DNA from: Spirochaetaceae bacterium
Lineage (GTDB): Bacteria; Spirochaetota; Spirochaetia; SZUA-6; Bin103
Direction of reading: 5' to 3'
Length of the DNA stretch: 28,262 nucleotides
Assembly (NCBI GenBank): GCA_026710565.1
Contig: JAPOQV010000598.1
Location: forward strand, 1-28,262
Below are positions 15,618-23,107 of this stretch, piece by piece. Below the pieces are notes generated by a model. It worked only from the letters and a program-made list of their open reading frames with translations, searched no databases and was not told where the DNA came from. How positions within the stretch are numbered: position 1 is the stretch's first letter; each line of letters opens with the position of its first letter. Made by a program: the position numbers and the translations under genes.

Positions 15618-15641
15618 GCGCATCAACAGACGCGCATCAAC
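15618..15641. repeat. 10-bp direct repeat beside tRNA-Thr
   Basis: GCGCATCAAC occurs at 15618-15627 and again at 15632-15641, just beyond the 3' end of the tRNA gene. It is short and may be chance or a trace of slippage. Confidence 0.4.
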
Positions 15642-15648
15642 CTGCGAG

Positions 15649-15721
15649 AGCCAGAAGTCGGATTTGAACCGACGACCTGTTCATTACGAGTGAACCGCTC
15701 TGCCAACTGAGCTATTCTGGC
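15649..15721 (-). tRNA. thrT: tRNA-Thr(CGT)
   Basis: Read on the - strand the 73 bases fold as a standard cloverleaf. The acceptor stem is GCCAGAA/TTCTGGC. The D arm is GCTC-AGTTGGCA-GAGC. The anticodon stem GTTCA/TGAAC encloses CTCGTAA with anticodon CGT, which reads ACG (Thr). The five-base variable loop is AGGTC. The T arm is GTCGG-TTCAAAT-CCGAC. The discriminator base is T and the CCA end is not encoded. The gene symbol follows common usage for threonine tRNAs and is not specific. Confidence 0.95.
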
Positions 15722-15756
15722 CGGTCCGCCGCGCCGCCGGTACGCGCGACCCGCAC

Positions 15757-15764
15757 ACTATAGT
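15757..15764. promoter_or_regulatory. Symmetric -10 element between tRNA-Thr and the aminotransferase
   Basis: ACTATAGT is a perfect palindrome that gives TATAGT on both strands: 15762-15757 toward the tRNA, 35 bases ahead of it, and 15759-15764 toward the aminotransferase gene. It could serve as a shared -10 for divergent transcription. No clear -35 is seen on either side. A second hexamer, CATAGT at 15820-15825, lies seven bases before the aminotransferase start. Confidence 0.45.
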
Positions 15765-15832
15765 ACGGATCGCCGCCCGGAGAACAGGACGCAGGCTGAA
15801 CCGCATCCCCTGCCCGTGCCATAGTTGGCGCC

Positions 15833-16786
15833 GTGAACCAGACCACGGCCGCGCAACGCCTCGTCTATCTGAACGGGCAGTTCGTTCCCGAGCAGGACGC
15901 CCGCATCTCGATCTTCGACAGCGCCCTGATGTACGGGGACATGGTGTTCGAGATGACCAGGACGTTCCGCCAGGAGCCGTTCCTGCTCGACCGCCACCTG
16001 GACCGGCTGTACGACTCGATCCGCTATGCGCAGTTGGACTGCGGCCTGAGCCAGCCGCAGATGCTGACCGCCACCGAGCAGACTATCGAGCGCAACCGCG
16101 CCGCGCTCGGCGACTACGACTTCCAGATCATGCACAACGTCACCCGCGGCGGCATGGACCTGTACGCGGAGCTGATACGCGAGGGGACCGCGCCGGTCGT
16201 GACCATCAACGTGATCCCGCTCATCCGTCACATCGGCCGCGGCGCCGACGCCTACGATCGCGGCGCTCACTTCGTCACCACCTCCCAGCGCTCGGTTCCG
16301 GCCCGCTACATCGACCCGAAGGCCAAGACCCGCAGCCGCATCTACTACAAGCTCGCGGAGCTGGAGGCCGCCCGCATCGAGCCGGGCTCGATGGCGCTGC
16401 TCACCGACGAGCGCGGCTTCATCACGGAGGGCACGGGCAACAACTTCTTCATGGTGCGCGACGGCGAGATCCTCACCCCGAAGCCGCACGACATCCTGCG
16501 CGGCGTCTCGCGCGGCTACTGCATGGAGCTGGCTCATGCGGCCGGCATTACCGTCCACGAGACCGACATCGAGCCGTACGATGTCCGCCAGGCCGAAGAG
16601 GCGTGGTACACCTCGACCTCCATCGCCATGGTGCCGGTGACCCGCTTCGACGGCCGGCCGGTGGGGTCGGGCGCGCCGGGACCGATCTACCGCCGCCTGC
16701 TGGAGGCGTGGTCGACGAGCGTCGGTGTGGACATTCCCGCCCAGGCCAGACAGTACGCAGCGCTGGCCGACGACTGGCGGCCCTGA
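15833..16786 (+). CDS. Class IV (branched-chain-type) aminotransferase
   Basis: PLP-dependent class IV transaminases include IlvE, D-amino-acid transaminase and aminodeoxychorismate lyase. The 317-residue protein has VYLNGQFVPEQDARISIFDSALMYGDMVFE at the N-terminus. The PLP lysine is probably K165 (DPKAKTRSR, 161-169). E199 in ITEGTGNNFFMV should pair with the pyridine nitrogen. DILRGVSRGYCMELA at about 218-232 and the AEEAWYTSTS turn are also typical. Length fits the IlvE group, but substrate cannot be told from sequence. The start is GTG 15833, with no SD. The stop overlaps the next start as TGATG, so it is translationally coupled to a PhyH dioxygenase, which suggests a shared substrate such as an amino acid or its oxo acid. 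Confidence 0.85.
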   Translation: MNQTTAAQRLVYLNGQFVPEQDARISIFDSALMYGDMVFEMTRTFRQEPFLLDRHLDRLYDSIRYAQLDCGLSQPQMLTATEQTIERNRAALGDYDFQIMHNVTRGGMDLYAELIREGTAPVVTINVIPLIRHIGRGADAYDRGAHFVTTSQRSVPARYIDPKAKTRSRIYYKLAELEAARIEPGSMALLTDERGFITEGTGNNFFMVRDGEILTPKPHDILRGVSRGYCMELAHAAGITVHETDIEPYDVRQAEEAWYTSTSIAMVPVTRFDGRPVGSGAPGPIYRRLLEAWSTSVGVDIPAQARQYAALADDWRP

Positions 16787-17637
16787 TGCGGTTCGTTCGG
16801 CTGACCGCCGAGCAGCGGCAGTTCTTCGACGATCACGGCTACCTGTTCGTCCGCGACGCGATCGCGCCGGAACCGCTCGCACGCTTCATCGCCGCCGCCG
16901 ACCGCCTGGTCGACCGGTGCCACCGGGAGGACGGCGCCCGCCGCGCCAGCCTCACCAACGTGGTCGCCGCGGAGCCCGAGCTCCTGCCGCTCCTCACGTG
17001 GCCCACCACGGTGCCGCTGGTGGTGCAGCTCCTCAGCCACAACATCCACCTGACCAAGTCGCACCTGATCTACAAGCACCCGGATCCGCCCACCGCCGAG
17101 CAACCGACCTACTGGCACCGCGACATCGCCAACAGCTCCGACGACCTGGGCCTGCACGGCAATACCCGCATGCAGGTCAGGGTCGCCTACCACTTCAGCG
17201 ACTGCCCCGGACCGGGGTACGGGAACACGTGGCTGGCCCGGGGAAGCCACACGCTGGACCGGGAGTTGGACGCGGTGCCGGGCGGCACCGATCCCGCCGG
17301 CGCATTCGAGCCGGAGCTGAAGGCGGGCGACGCGTTCCTGTTCGAGAACCGCACCTTTCACCGGCAGGGTCTCAACCTGACCGACCGGACTCGCAAGGCG
17401 CTGATGATCGGCTACTCCTACTCATGGCTGTGTCCCAACGACTACGTCGTGCAGGACGCGGAGGTGCTGGAGCACGCGCACGATCCGATCGAGCGCCAGC
17501 TCCTGGGCGCGCTGCGCAGGCCCAACACCCAGATCGACGACGGTCCGCTGCGCGCGTGGGCGGAGCGGCACGGCGTGCGGCGCGCCTCCGAGATCGCGGC
17601 GCACGCCGCCAGGCAGGGTGCGACCGGACCGGCCTGA
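16786..17637 (+). CDS. PhyH-family Fe(II)/2-oxoglutarate dioxygenase (copy 2)
   Basis: The 283-residue protein shares the fold of copy 1 but is clearly a different subfamily. It opens LTAEQRQFFDDHGYLFVRDAI. The metal site is H111 and D113 (YWHRD) with H192 (FHRQG), and R201 or R203 is a candidate 2-oxoglutarate anchor. The second half contains GNTWLARGSH (146-155) in place of the usual GALxxxPGSH. The 17 residues before the metal motif (THLIY-like KSHLIYKHPDPPTAEQPT) lengthen the substrate side. ATG 16786 overlaps the aminotransferase stop by one base. It ends two bases before the stop of the convergent copy 3, leaving no room for a terminator. The substrate is unknown. Confidence 0.87.
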   Translation: MRFVRLTAEQRQFFDDHGYLFVRDAIAPEPLARFIAAADRLVDRCHREDGARRASLTNVVAAEPELLPLLTWPTTVPLVVQLLSHNIHLTKSHLIYKHPDPPTAEQPTYWHRDIANSSDDLGLHGNTRMQVRVAYHFSDCPGPGYGNTWLARGSHTLDRELDAVPGGTDPAGAFEPELKAGDAFLFENRTFHRQGLNLTDRTRKALMIGYSYSWLCPNDYVVQDAEVLEHAHDPIERQLLGALRRPNTQIDDGPLRAWAERHGVRRASEIAAHAARQGATGPA

Positions 17638-17639
17638 CC

Positions 17640-18452
17640 TCAGCCGGCGACGCCGGCGAAACCCCACTGCCGCAGCGCCCGGATCCAGCGCCCTCGCGTC
17701 GGGTTGCCCGCGCGGTTGCGCAGCCAGTGAGGCGGGCGAGCGACCAGCGGAAACGCCTCCAGCAGCTCGGCGTCCTGACGCGCCAGCTCAGTCATGGAGT
17801 CCTCCTCCGCCGCCGTCGCCGGAGCGGCGAAGTAGCCCAGGCTGCACATCCTGCGGTCGGGTCTGCCGCCCCAGCTCGCGTGCCAGACGCGGCTGTCGAA
17901 CGCGATCACGTCGCCGGGCTCGGAACGCGCCACGTACGACGGGACCTCGTCAACCTCCAGCCCGTCGGCGTCCAGGACGCGCAGGTTGGATTCCTTGATC
18001 CCGATCTTCCGCACGCCGGAGTGCAGCGGCTCCTTGTGCGATCCGGGGATGAACCGCAGTGCGCCGCTCGTCTCGTCCAGCGGCTGCAGGTAGAAGGCGA
18101 ACTTGACCCCGCGCCTCAGGAGGATCGAGGTGTCCGGATGCCACTCCGTGCGGTCGCCGTCGAACGAGTTGGAGTTGGCGTAGTAGCCGATCACCTCCCC
18201 GCCATAGAAGCGCTCGGCGGCGCCGACGAAGCGGGCATCTTCCAGCAACGAGCCCAGAAACGGCGTCTCCGGTCCCAGGTTGGACCAGTTGAGCTGCTTG
18301 CGGATGCCACGCCGCTCGGTCGCGGCGACCGCCCTGACCAGGCCGCTTTCGAATTCCGCGCGCGCCGTGTCGAGCTCCCGGTCGTCGAGCACACCCCGCA
18401 GCACGACGAAGCCGAGGGTCTCGAACTGCACCACGTGGCGGTCGGTCAACAT
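17640..18452 (-). CDS. PhyH-family Fe(II)/2-oxoglutarate dioxygenase (copy 3)
   Basis: The 270-residue protein opens LTDRHVVQFETLGFVVLRGVLDD. Iron ligands are H105 and D107 (EWHPD) and H191 (VWHASWGG), with R200 or R201 as 2-oxoglutarate anchor. GALRFIPGSH is at 130-139. ATG 18452 is preferred because GGGAG lies seven bases upstream; ATG 18455 directly before it is equally in frame. A TAAGAT -10 and a 16-bp palindrome sit upstream, so this copy may have its own repressor. It stands alone on the - strand, converging with copy 2, and follows the helicase gene's 3' end by about 90 bases. The substrate is unknown. Confidence 0.88.
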   Translation of the reverse strand: MLTDRHVVQFETLGFVVLRGVLDDRELDTARAEFESGLVRAVAATERRGIRKQLNWSNLGPETPFLGSLLEDARFVGAAERFYGGEVIGYYANSNSFDGDRTEWHPDTSILLRRGVKFAFYLQPLDETSGALRFIPGSHKEPLHSGVRKIGIKESNLRVLDADGLEVDEVPSYVARSEPGDVIAFDSRVWHASWGGRPDRRMCSLGYFAAPATAAEEDSMTELARQDAELLEAFPLVARPPHWLRNRAGNPTRGRWIRALRQWGFAGVAG

Positions 18453-18471
18453 CATGAAGCTCCCGCTGCGC

Positions 18472-18492
18472 ATCTTACCAAGTACACTTGGT
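18472..18492 (-). promoter_or_regulatory. Operator-like palindrome and -10 before dioxygenase copy 3
   Basis: ACCAAGT-AC-ACTTGGT (18477-18492) has perfect 7-bp arms with a 2-bp centre. It fills the expected spacer just upstream of TAAGAT (18477-18472) on the - strand, sharing one base with it. A repressor bound here would block RNA polymerase. The TTGGT/ACCAA arms are like sites of LacI- or GntR-type repressors (inference). The -35 hexamer AAGGCA is poor, so a weak or activated promoter is possible. Confidence 0.5.
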
Positions 18493-18545
18493 TCTGCCTT
18501 CCCGATCGATCCAGGGCTGCCGCAGACCGGCACTCGGCAGGACGC

Positions 18546-19841
18546 TCAGCTTCCCTGAAGCGCCGGGGTGCCCTTGCGAACGCGGCCACGGTGGCGCGGC
18601 CCGCCGCGGCGCCCGCGGTCGCCACTGCGACCGTTGCCGGCGGCGCCACCGGGGGAATGACCATGCCGGCGTCGTTCCGGCGGCGGGTCGACCGCCTCGG
18701 AATCGAGGAAAGGCTGGCCCTGAATCTTCTTCAGGGCGACGCCGGTGAGCCTCTCGATGCCGCGGAGCTGCGACGCCTCGCTGGGATCGCAGAACGACAG
18801 CGCGGTCCCGGAAGCACCGGCACGCGCCGTTCGGCCGATGCGGTGCACGTAGCTCTCCGGCTCGTGGGGAAGCTCGAAGTTGATGACGTGGCTGATCCCG
18901 TCCACGTCGAGGCCGCGGGCGGCGATGTCGGTCGCCACCAGCACGCGCGAGCGGCCCGCTCGAAAACGCTCCAGCGCACGCTGGCGGGCAGTCTGCGACT
19001 TGTTGCCATGGATGGCGTCCGCCTCGACTCCCAGCTTGGAGACGTGCTCGGCGACCCGATTGGCGCGGTGCTTGGTCCGGGCGAACACCAGCACGCGGGA
19101 CAGTTTCGTGTCCGCCAGCAGTTCGTGAAGCAACTTGGACTTGTCCGCGCTCTTCACGAAGTAGACGAACTGCCGCACCGTGTCGACCGTCGTGGCGGAC
19201 GGGGTCACCTCGACACGCTGCGGCCGGTGCAGGATCTCCGCCGCCAGACTGGCGACGTCCGGCGGCATGGTCGCCGAGAACAGCAGCGAGCGCCGGCGGC
19301 GCGGCAACTCGCGGATGATCCTCTTGACGTCGTGGATGAACCCCATGTCCAGCATGCGGTCCGCTTCGTCGAGGACGAAGAAGGCGACGCGGTCAAGGCG
19401 AACGTGGCCCTGCTCGAACAGGTCCAGGAGGCGGCCGGGCGTAGCGATCACGATGTCGATGCGCTTGGCGAGCGCCGCCACCTGCGGGCCCTGCCCGACG
19501 CCGCCAAGGATGACCGTCTGGCGCAGGCGGAGGCCGGCGCCGTAGTCGCGGAAGTCGTCGTGGATCTGGATGGCGAGCTCACGGGTCGGAGCCAGCACCA
19601 GGGCCCGCGGCGTGCGCGGCTCGGCCCGCTCGCGGGCCTCGGCAAGCTGCTGGAGCACCGGCAGGGCGAACGCTGCGGTCTTGCCCGTTCCGGTCTGGGC
19701 GATGCCAAGCAGATCATCCCCGGCCAGGAGCCGCGGGATTGCCTGTTGCTGGATGGGAGTGGGCGCCGCGTAGCCTCTGGCTCGCAGCGCGCGGACGATG
19801 GTCTCGGTCAGGCCGAGAGACGAAAAGTTGTTCGATGACAA
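18546..19841 (-). CDS. rhlE: DEAD-box RNA helicase, RhlE type
   Basis: DEAD-box helicases unwind short RNA duplexes with ATP in ribosome assembly, RNA decay and cold adaptation. The 431-residue protein has all motifs: Q motif PTPIQQQ (28-33), Walker A AQTGTGKT (48-55), PTRELA (85-90), TPGRLLD (134-140), DEAD (158-161), SAT (189-191), then VLVFARTKHRANR, IHGNKSQTARQRAL, VLVATDIAARGLDVDGI and YVHRIGRTARAG. A C-terminal tail of about 60 residues is rich in Arg and Gly (RHGHSPGGAAGNGRSGDRGRRGG) and should bind RNA. Order and length fit RhlE. The start is TTG 19841 with AGGGA nine bases upstream. A 133-base leader region separates it from dioxygenase copy 4 on the same strand. Confidence 0.9.
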   Translation of the reverse strand: MSSNNFSSLGLTETIVRALRARGYAAPTPIQQQAIPRLLAGDDLLGIAQTGTGKTAAFALPVLQQLAEARERAEPRTPRALVLAPTRELAIQIHDDFRDYGAGLRLRQTVILGGVGQGPQVAALAKRIDIVIATPGRLLDLFEQGHVRLDRVAFFVLDEADRMLDMGFIHDVKRIIRELPRRRRSLLFSATMPPDVASLAAEILHRPQRVEVTPSATTVDTVRQFVYFVKSADKSKLLHELLADTKLSRVLVFARTKHRANRVAEHVSKLGVEADAIHGNKSQTARQRALERFRAGRSRVLVATDIAARGLDVDGISHVINFELPHEPESYVHRIGRTARAGASGTALSFCDPSEASQLRGIERLTGVALKKIQGQPFLDSEAVDPPPERRRHGHSPGGAAGNGRSGDRGRRGGPRHRGRVRKGTPALQGS

Positions 19842-19974
19842 GAGAATGTCCCTGTGGAAGAGGATGGCGGGCCGTTACGGCCCTGCAGGTCGTCAAGGTA
19901 GCGGCGCCCAGGACGGAACGCCGCGTATCAGGAGGTAACTACCCCTTCAGGATCGCACCCGGGCGCACGCTTCG
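19842..19974 (-). promoter_or_regulatory. Upstream region of the helicase gene
   Basis: This gap likely holds the helicase promoter and leader. It contains a hairpin, GGGCCG-TTA-CGGCCC (19869-19883), and on the - strand a TTGACG (19899-19894) without a convincing -10 at normal spacing. DEAD-box leaders are often regulated by cold; nothing specific can be assigned here. Confidence 0.3.
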
Positions 19975-20895
19975 TCAACTCGACTGCGCGTAGCCGTCGG
20001 AGTTGCCCTTGCGCCAGTCAGGGACATAGCCGCTCGCGGAGCCGAAACCGTAGGACGGGCGGATCTGATTCTCGGTCCGCCATGGCCACCCCTGGCCGCC
20101 GATCACGCGGAACTCCTCCCCCCTGCCGGCAAGCCACGCCATCATGTGAGCGACGTACCGCGCCACGAAGTGCCCGCCATAGTCGGCCGTTCGCGGGTCG
20201 AAGTCGGCGTCGTCCAGCCAGTCCCGGCGCGGCGCCGAGGTGCGCCAGTAGTTGTACTTGAGCATGCGGCGGCTGCCGGATGCCACTGACGGCGCCCTGC
20301 GGTGCAGGATGCTCTGGTGGTGGATGCCGATGGTGCCGGCCGGACCGTCGCTCAGCATGCCGCCCGTCGGCTCCCCGGAGCGATCGAACCTGGCCAGGTG
20401 GCTGCCGGGCAGGATCTCGGTCGGCCCCATCTCGGGCGGCGTGTCCTGCGGGAAGTAGAACACCTCCACGAAGTGCAGCTCCGGGCCGAATACGCAGTCG
20501 GCGTCCTGGTGCCAGGTGCCGGCTTCGTCCGGACATTCCACCCGGTGCAGGCTGGCCAGGATCGGCAGGCCGACCGTGGCCCCGAGCAGCGACCGCATGA
20601 TCCCCACCACCTGCGGGTTGAGCAGCACGTGCTCGATGAACCAGTCCTCCAGGAAGATCGTCGTCGGCTCGTGGCTTCCCCGGATGCGGTCCATCTCCGC
20701 GTGCGTCATCCCGTCCGGGACGAAGCCGGGATCCGCCGGAATCGCGCCGTCCAGCCAGTCACAGGCGCGCCGGTTGACCTGGTCCGGGACCACCCCGCGC
20801 AGCAGTACGCAGCCGTCGCGGCAGAAGGCCAGCACCTCCGAGTCGGTCATGGTCGGCTGGCAGTCGAAGGTCCAGGCATCGCGATCGAAACGCAC
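19975..20895 (-). CDS. PhyH-family Fe(II)/2-oxoglutarate dioxygenase (copy 4)
   Basis: The 306-residue protein starts at GTG 20895, chosen because AAGGAGGA lies five bases upstream, the best ribosome-binding site in the window. The helix MTDSEVLAFCRDGCVLLRGVV begins at residue 16. Iron ligands are H129 and D131 (TWHQD) and H198 (ILHRRAP), with R209 or R210 as the 2-oxoglutarate anchor. The family turn is GPTEILPGSH (157-166). The C-terminus GYVPDWRKGNSDGYAQ is echoed by a degenerate copy at 25012-25089. It lies 32 bases after the desaturase gene, so the two probably form an operon, and the enzyme may hydroxylate a fatty acyl or related lipid. That is inference from context. Confidence 0.88.
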   Translation of the reverse strand: MRFDRDAWTFDCQPTMTDSEVLAFCRDGCVLLRGVVPDQVNRRACDWLDGAIPADPGFVPDGMTHAEMDRIRGSHEPTTIFLEDWFIEHVLLNPQVVGIMRSLLGATVGLPILASLHRVECPDEAGTWHQDADCVFGPELHFVEVFYFPQDTPPEMGPTEILPGSHLARFDRSGEPTGGMLSDGPAGTIGIHHQSILHRRAPSVASGSRRMLKYNYWRTSAPRRDWLDDADFDPRTADYGGHFVARYVAHMMAWLAGRGEEFRVIGGQGWPWRTENQIRPSYGFGSASGYVPDWRKGNSDGYAQSS

Positions 20896-20927
20896 GGCTT
20901 CCTCCTTTTTCCCGGACCCCGGCCCGC

Positions 20928-22106
20928 TCAGGCGCCGGCCCGCGCCAGGATGCCCGGAGCAAGGTCGCCGATGGACGCGCCGAGCCCGTCGTCGTCCCGC
21001 GCTCGATCCTTGACGGCGGCCTCGGTCGGCACCGGCGTATCGTACTGGTAGTCGGGCTCGGTCTGCTGGCGCTTCCAGGTCGCGCGCATTTCCCGCCAGG
21101 CGCCCACCAGCGTGCGCGGCGCAGGCAGGTCGTCGGCAATGGTGCGGCTCAGCTCGCGCAGGTTGTAGCACGGGACGCCGGCGTACATGTGGTGCTCCAT
21201 GTGCCAGTTCATGCGCCAGTAGAGGAACGTGGACAGCGGGTCGAGCGTGATCGTGCGCACGCACTTGCGGAAGTCGGGAACATTGTCGCGCAGGCCGCAG
21301 TGCATGGGCGCGCCGACGAAGTACTTCCAGATGTTTCCGAAGAAGATCGGGAAGCTCACCAGCAGCGGCAGCAGCCACAGCCCTGACGCGATCCCGGCGA
21401 CCGTCACCGTCGCGTGGAACAGCAGCGTGATCCGCGCCCAGCGCACGGACTTTGCGCGCTCTTCCGGATGCGCGTCGTACAGGGCCCGCACCCACTCTTC
21501 GGAGTTCGGGCCGGTCGTTTCCGGCGAGCTCTCGACGCCGGGACGGGGAAACATCCCCAGCGCAGTTCCGACGGTGGTACGCAACAGCGGGATCAGCCCC
21601 TTGGATTCGAAGCCGCCGGTGATGCTGATCGTGCAGAGCTGCAGCAGGTACAGGAACCGCAGCGAAGGCGTCTTCGGCAGCTCGACCTCGCGGTCGCCGT
21701 CAGGATGCAGGGTGTAGCGGTGGTGGTAGGTGTGGCTGAGCGCGTAGTCGTGGAAGTTGAACCACGCCAGCAGGCCGTAGACGTGCAGGAACAGGCGGTT
21801 GAGCCGCTTGGTACGGAACACGGTGCCGTGATCGAGCTCGTGGCACCCGGAGCTGAAGAAGCTGGTGACCCCTCCGTGCAGCAGGAACGCGAACGCGAAC
21901 GCGACCCACAGCCGTTGCGAGAACAGGTACCAGGTCAACACACCGGTCCCGGCCGCCAGAGCCAGGTGGCCGACCGCCTGGAAGGCTCCGCGCAGATCGC
22001 TGCGCTGCATCAGCCGGCGCAGGACGGCGGGCTCGATCGGGCTGCGGTACCACCGTACCCGCAGGGTGCGGCGAACGTCGGCGAGCGGCGGATGTACGCT
22101 GGACAT
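20928..22106 (-). CDS. Membrane fatty acid desaturase
   Basis: Membrane desaturases use a di-iron centre and O2 to insert double bonds or hydroxyl groups into acyl chains. The 392-residue protein has the three histidine boxes: HELDH (89-93), HTYHH (125-129) and HMEHH (302-306), with an extra H269 in PMHCG. Hydrophobic segments at about 45-65, 67-85, 103-118, 225-245 and 246-262 give the usual membrane layout. The insert at about 185-222 (RPGVESSPETTGPNSEEW) is polar. ATG 22106 has GGGAGGA seven bases upstream, and TTGACA lies at a suitable distance. Dioxygenase copy 4 follows in the same direction. The reaction could be desaturation, hydroxylation or ketolation; the desaturase name reflects the family. 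Confidence 0.87.
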   Translation of the reverse strand: MSSVHPPLADVRRTLRVRWYRSPIEPAVLRRLMQRSDLRGAFQAVGHLALAAGTGVLTWYLFSQRLWVAFAFAFLLHGGVTSFFSSGCHELDHGTVFRTKRLNRLFLHVYGLLAWFNFHDYALSHTYHHRYTLHPDGDREVELPKTPSLRFLYLLQLCTISITGGFESKGLIPLLRTTVGTALGMFPRPGVESSPETTGPNSEEWVRALYDAHPEERAKSVRWARITLLFHATVTVAGIASGLWLLPLLVSFPIFFGNIWKYFVGAPMHCGLRDNVPDFRKCVRTITLDPLSTFLYWRMNWHMEHHMYAGVPCYNLRELSRTIADDLPAPRTLVGAWREMRATWKRQQTEPDYQYDTPVPTEAAVKDRARDDDGLGASIGDLAPGILARAGA

Positions 22107-22133
22107 CGACAGATCCTCCCTGAGATCGCACCG

Positions 22134-22162
22134 AGCGTTTTCCGTCTCCACGCCCGTGTCAA
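22134..22162 (-). promoter_or_regulatory. Candidate promoter for the desaturase-dioxygenase pair
   Basis: On the - strand TTGACA (22162-22157) is followed by 17 bases and then AACGCT (22139-22134), a weak -10. This leaves about 27 bases to ATG 22106, including the GGGAGGA ribosome-binding site. Confidence 0.45.
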
Positions 22163-22184
22163 GACAGGCGGGCACGCCCGTGCT

Positions 22185-22925
<741 letters not shown>

Positions 22926-23102
22926 CGCCTGCAGCGCGAGGGCCATGGCGTGACGCTGTATTCGTCGGACACCGGCGCGAGCTTGAGCGCGCTCACCTCC
23001 CTGGCGGCCGCGGGACGCACCGACATCGACGGCCTGCACGTGCGCCGCCCGACGCTCGAGGACGTCTTCCTGCGGCTCACCGGCCGTCACATCCGCGATT
23101 GA
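22926..23102 (+). pseudogene. C-terminal part of the ABC ATPase beyond the amber codon
   Basis: In the same frame as the ATPase, immediately after TAG, the sequence reads RLQREGHGVTLYSSDTGAS, a short variable stretch, and then VRRPTLEDVFLRLTGRHIRD before TGA. The PTLEDVFLRLTGR segment is the standard end of DrrA-like ATPases. No start codon with a ribosome-binding site is seen at its head, so it is unlikely to be a separate gene. A nonsense mutation, a single-base error in the sequence, or readthrough could explain it. Confidence 0.75.
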
Positions 23103-23107
23103 CCTGC

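Noticed and set aside
15649..15764. tRNA gene as a phage or island attachment site
   Set aside because: No integrase lies nearby, and no second copy of the tRNA 3' end was seen in the window.
16725..19838. A very long + strand open frame of over 1000 codons spanning dioxygenase copies 2 and 3 and the helicase gene
   Set aside because: It is Arg/Ala/Pro-rich without any domain, and lies across well-supported genes on both strands. In high-GC DNA such open antisense frames are common.
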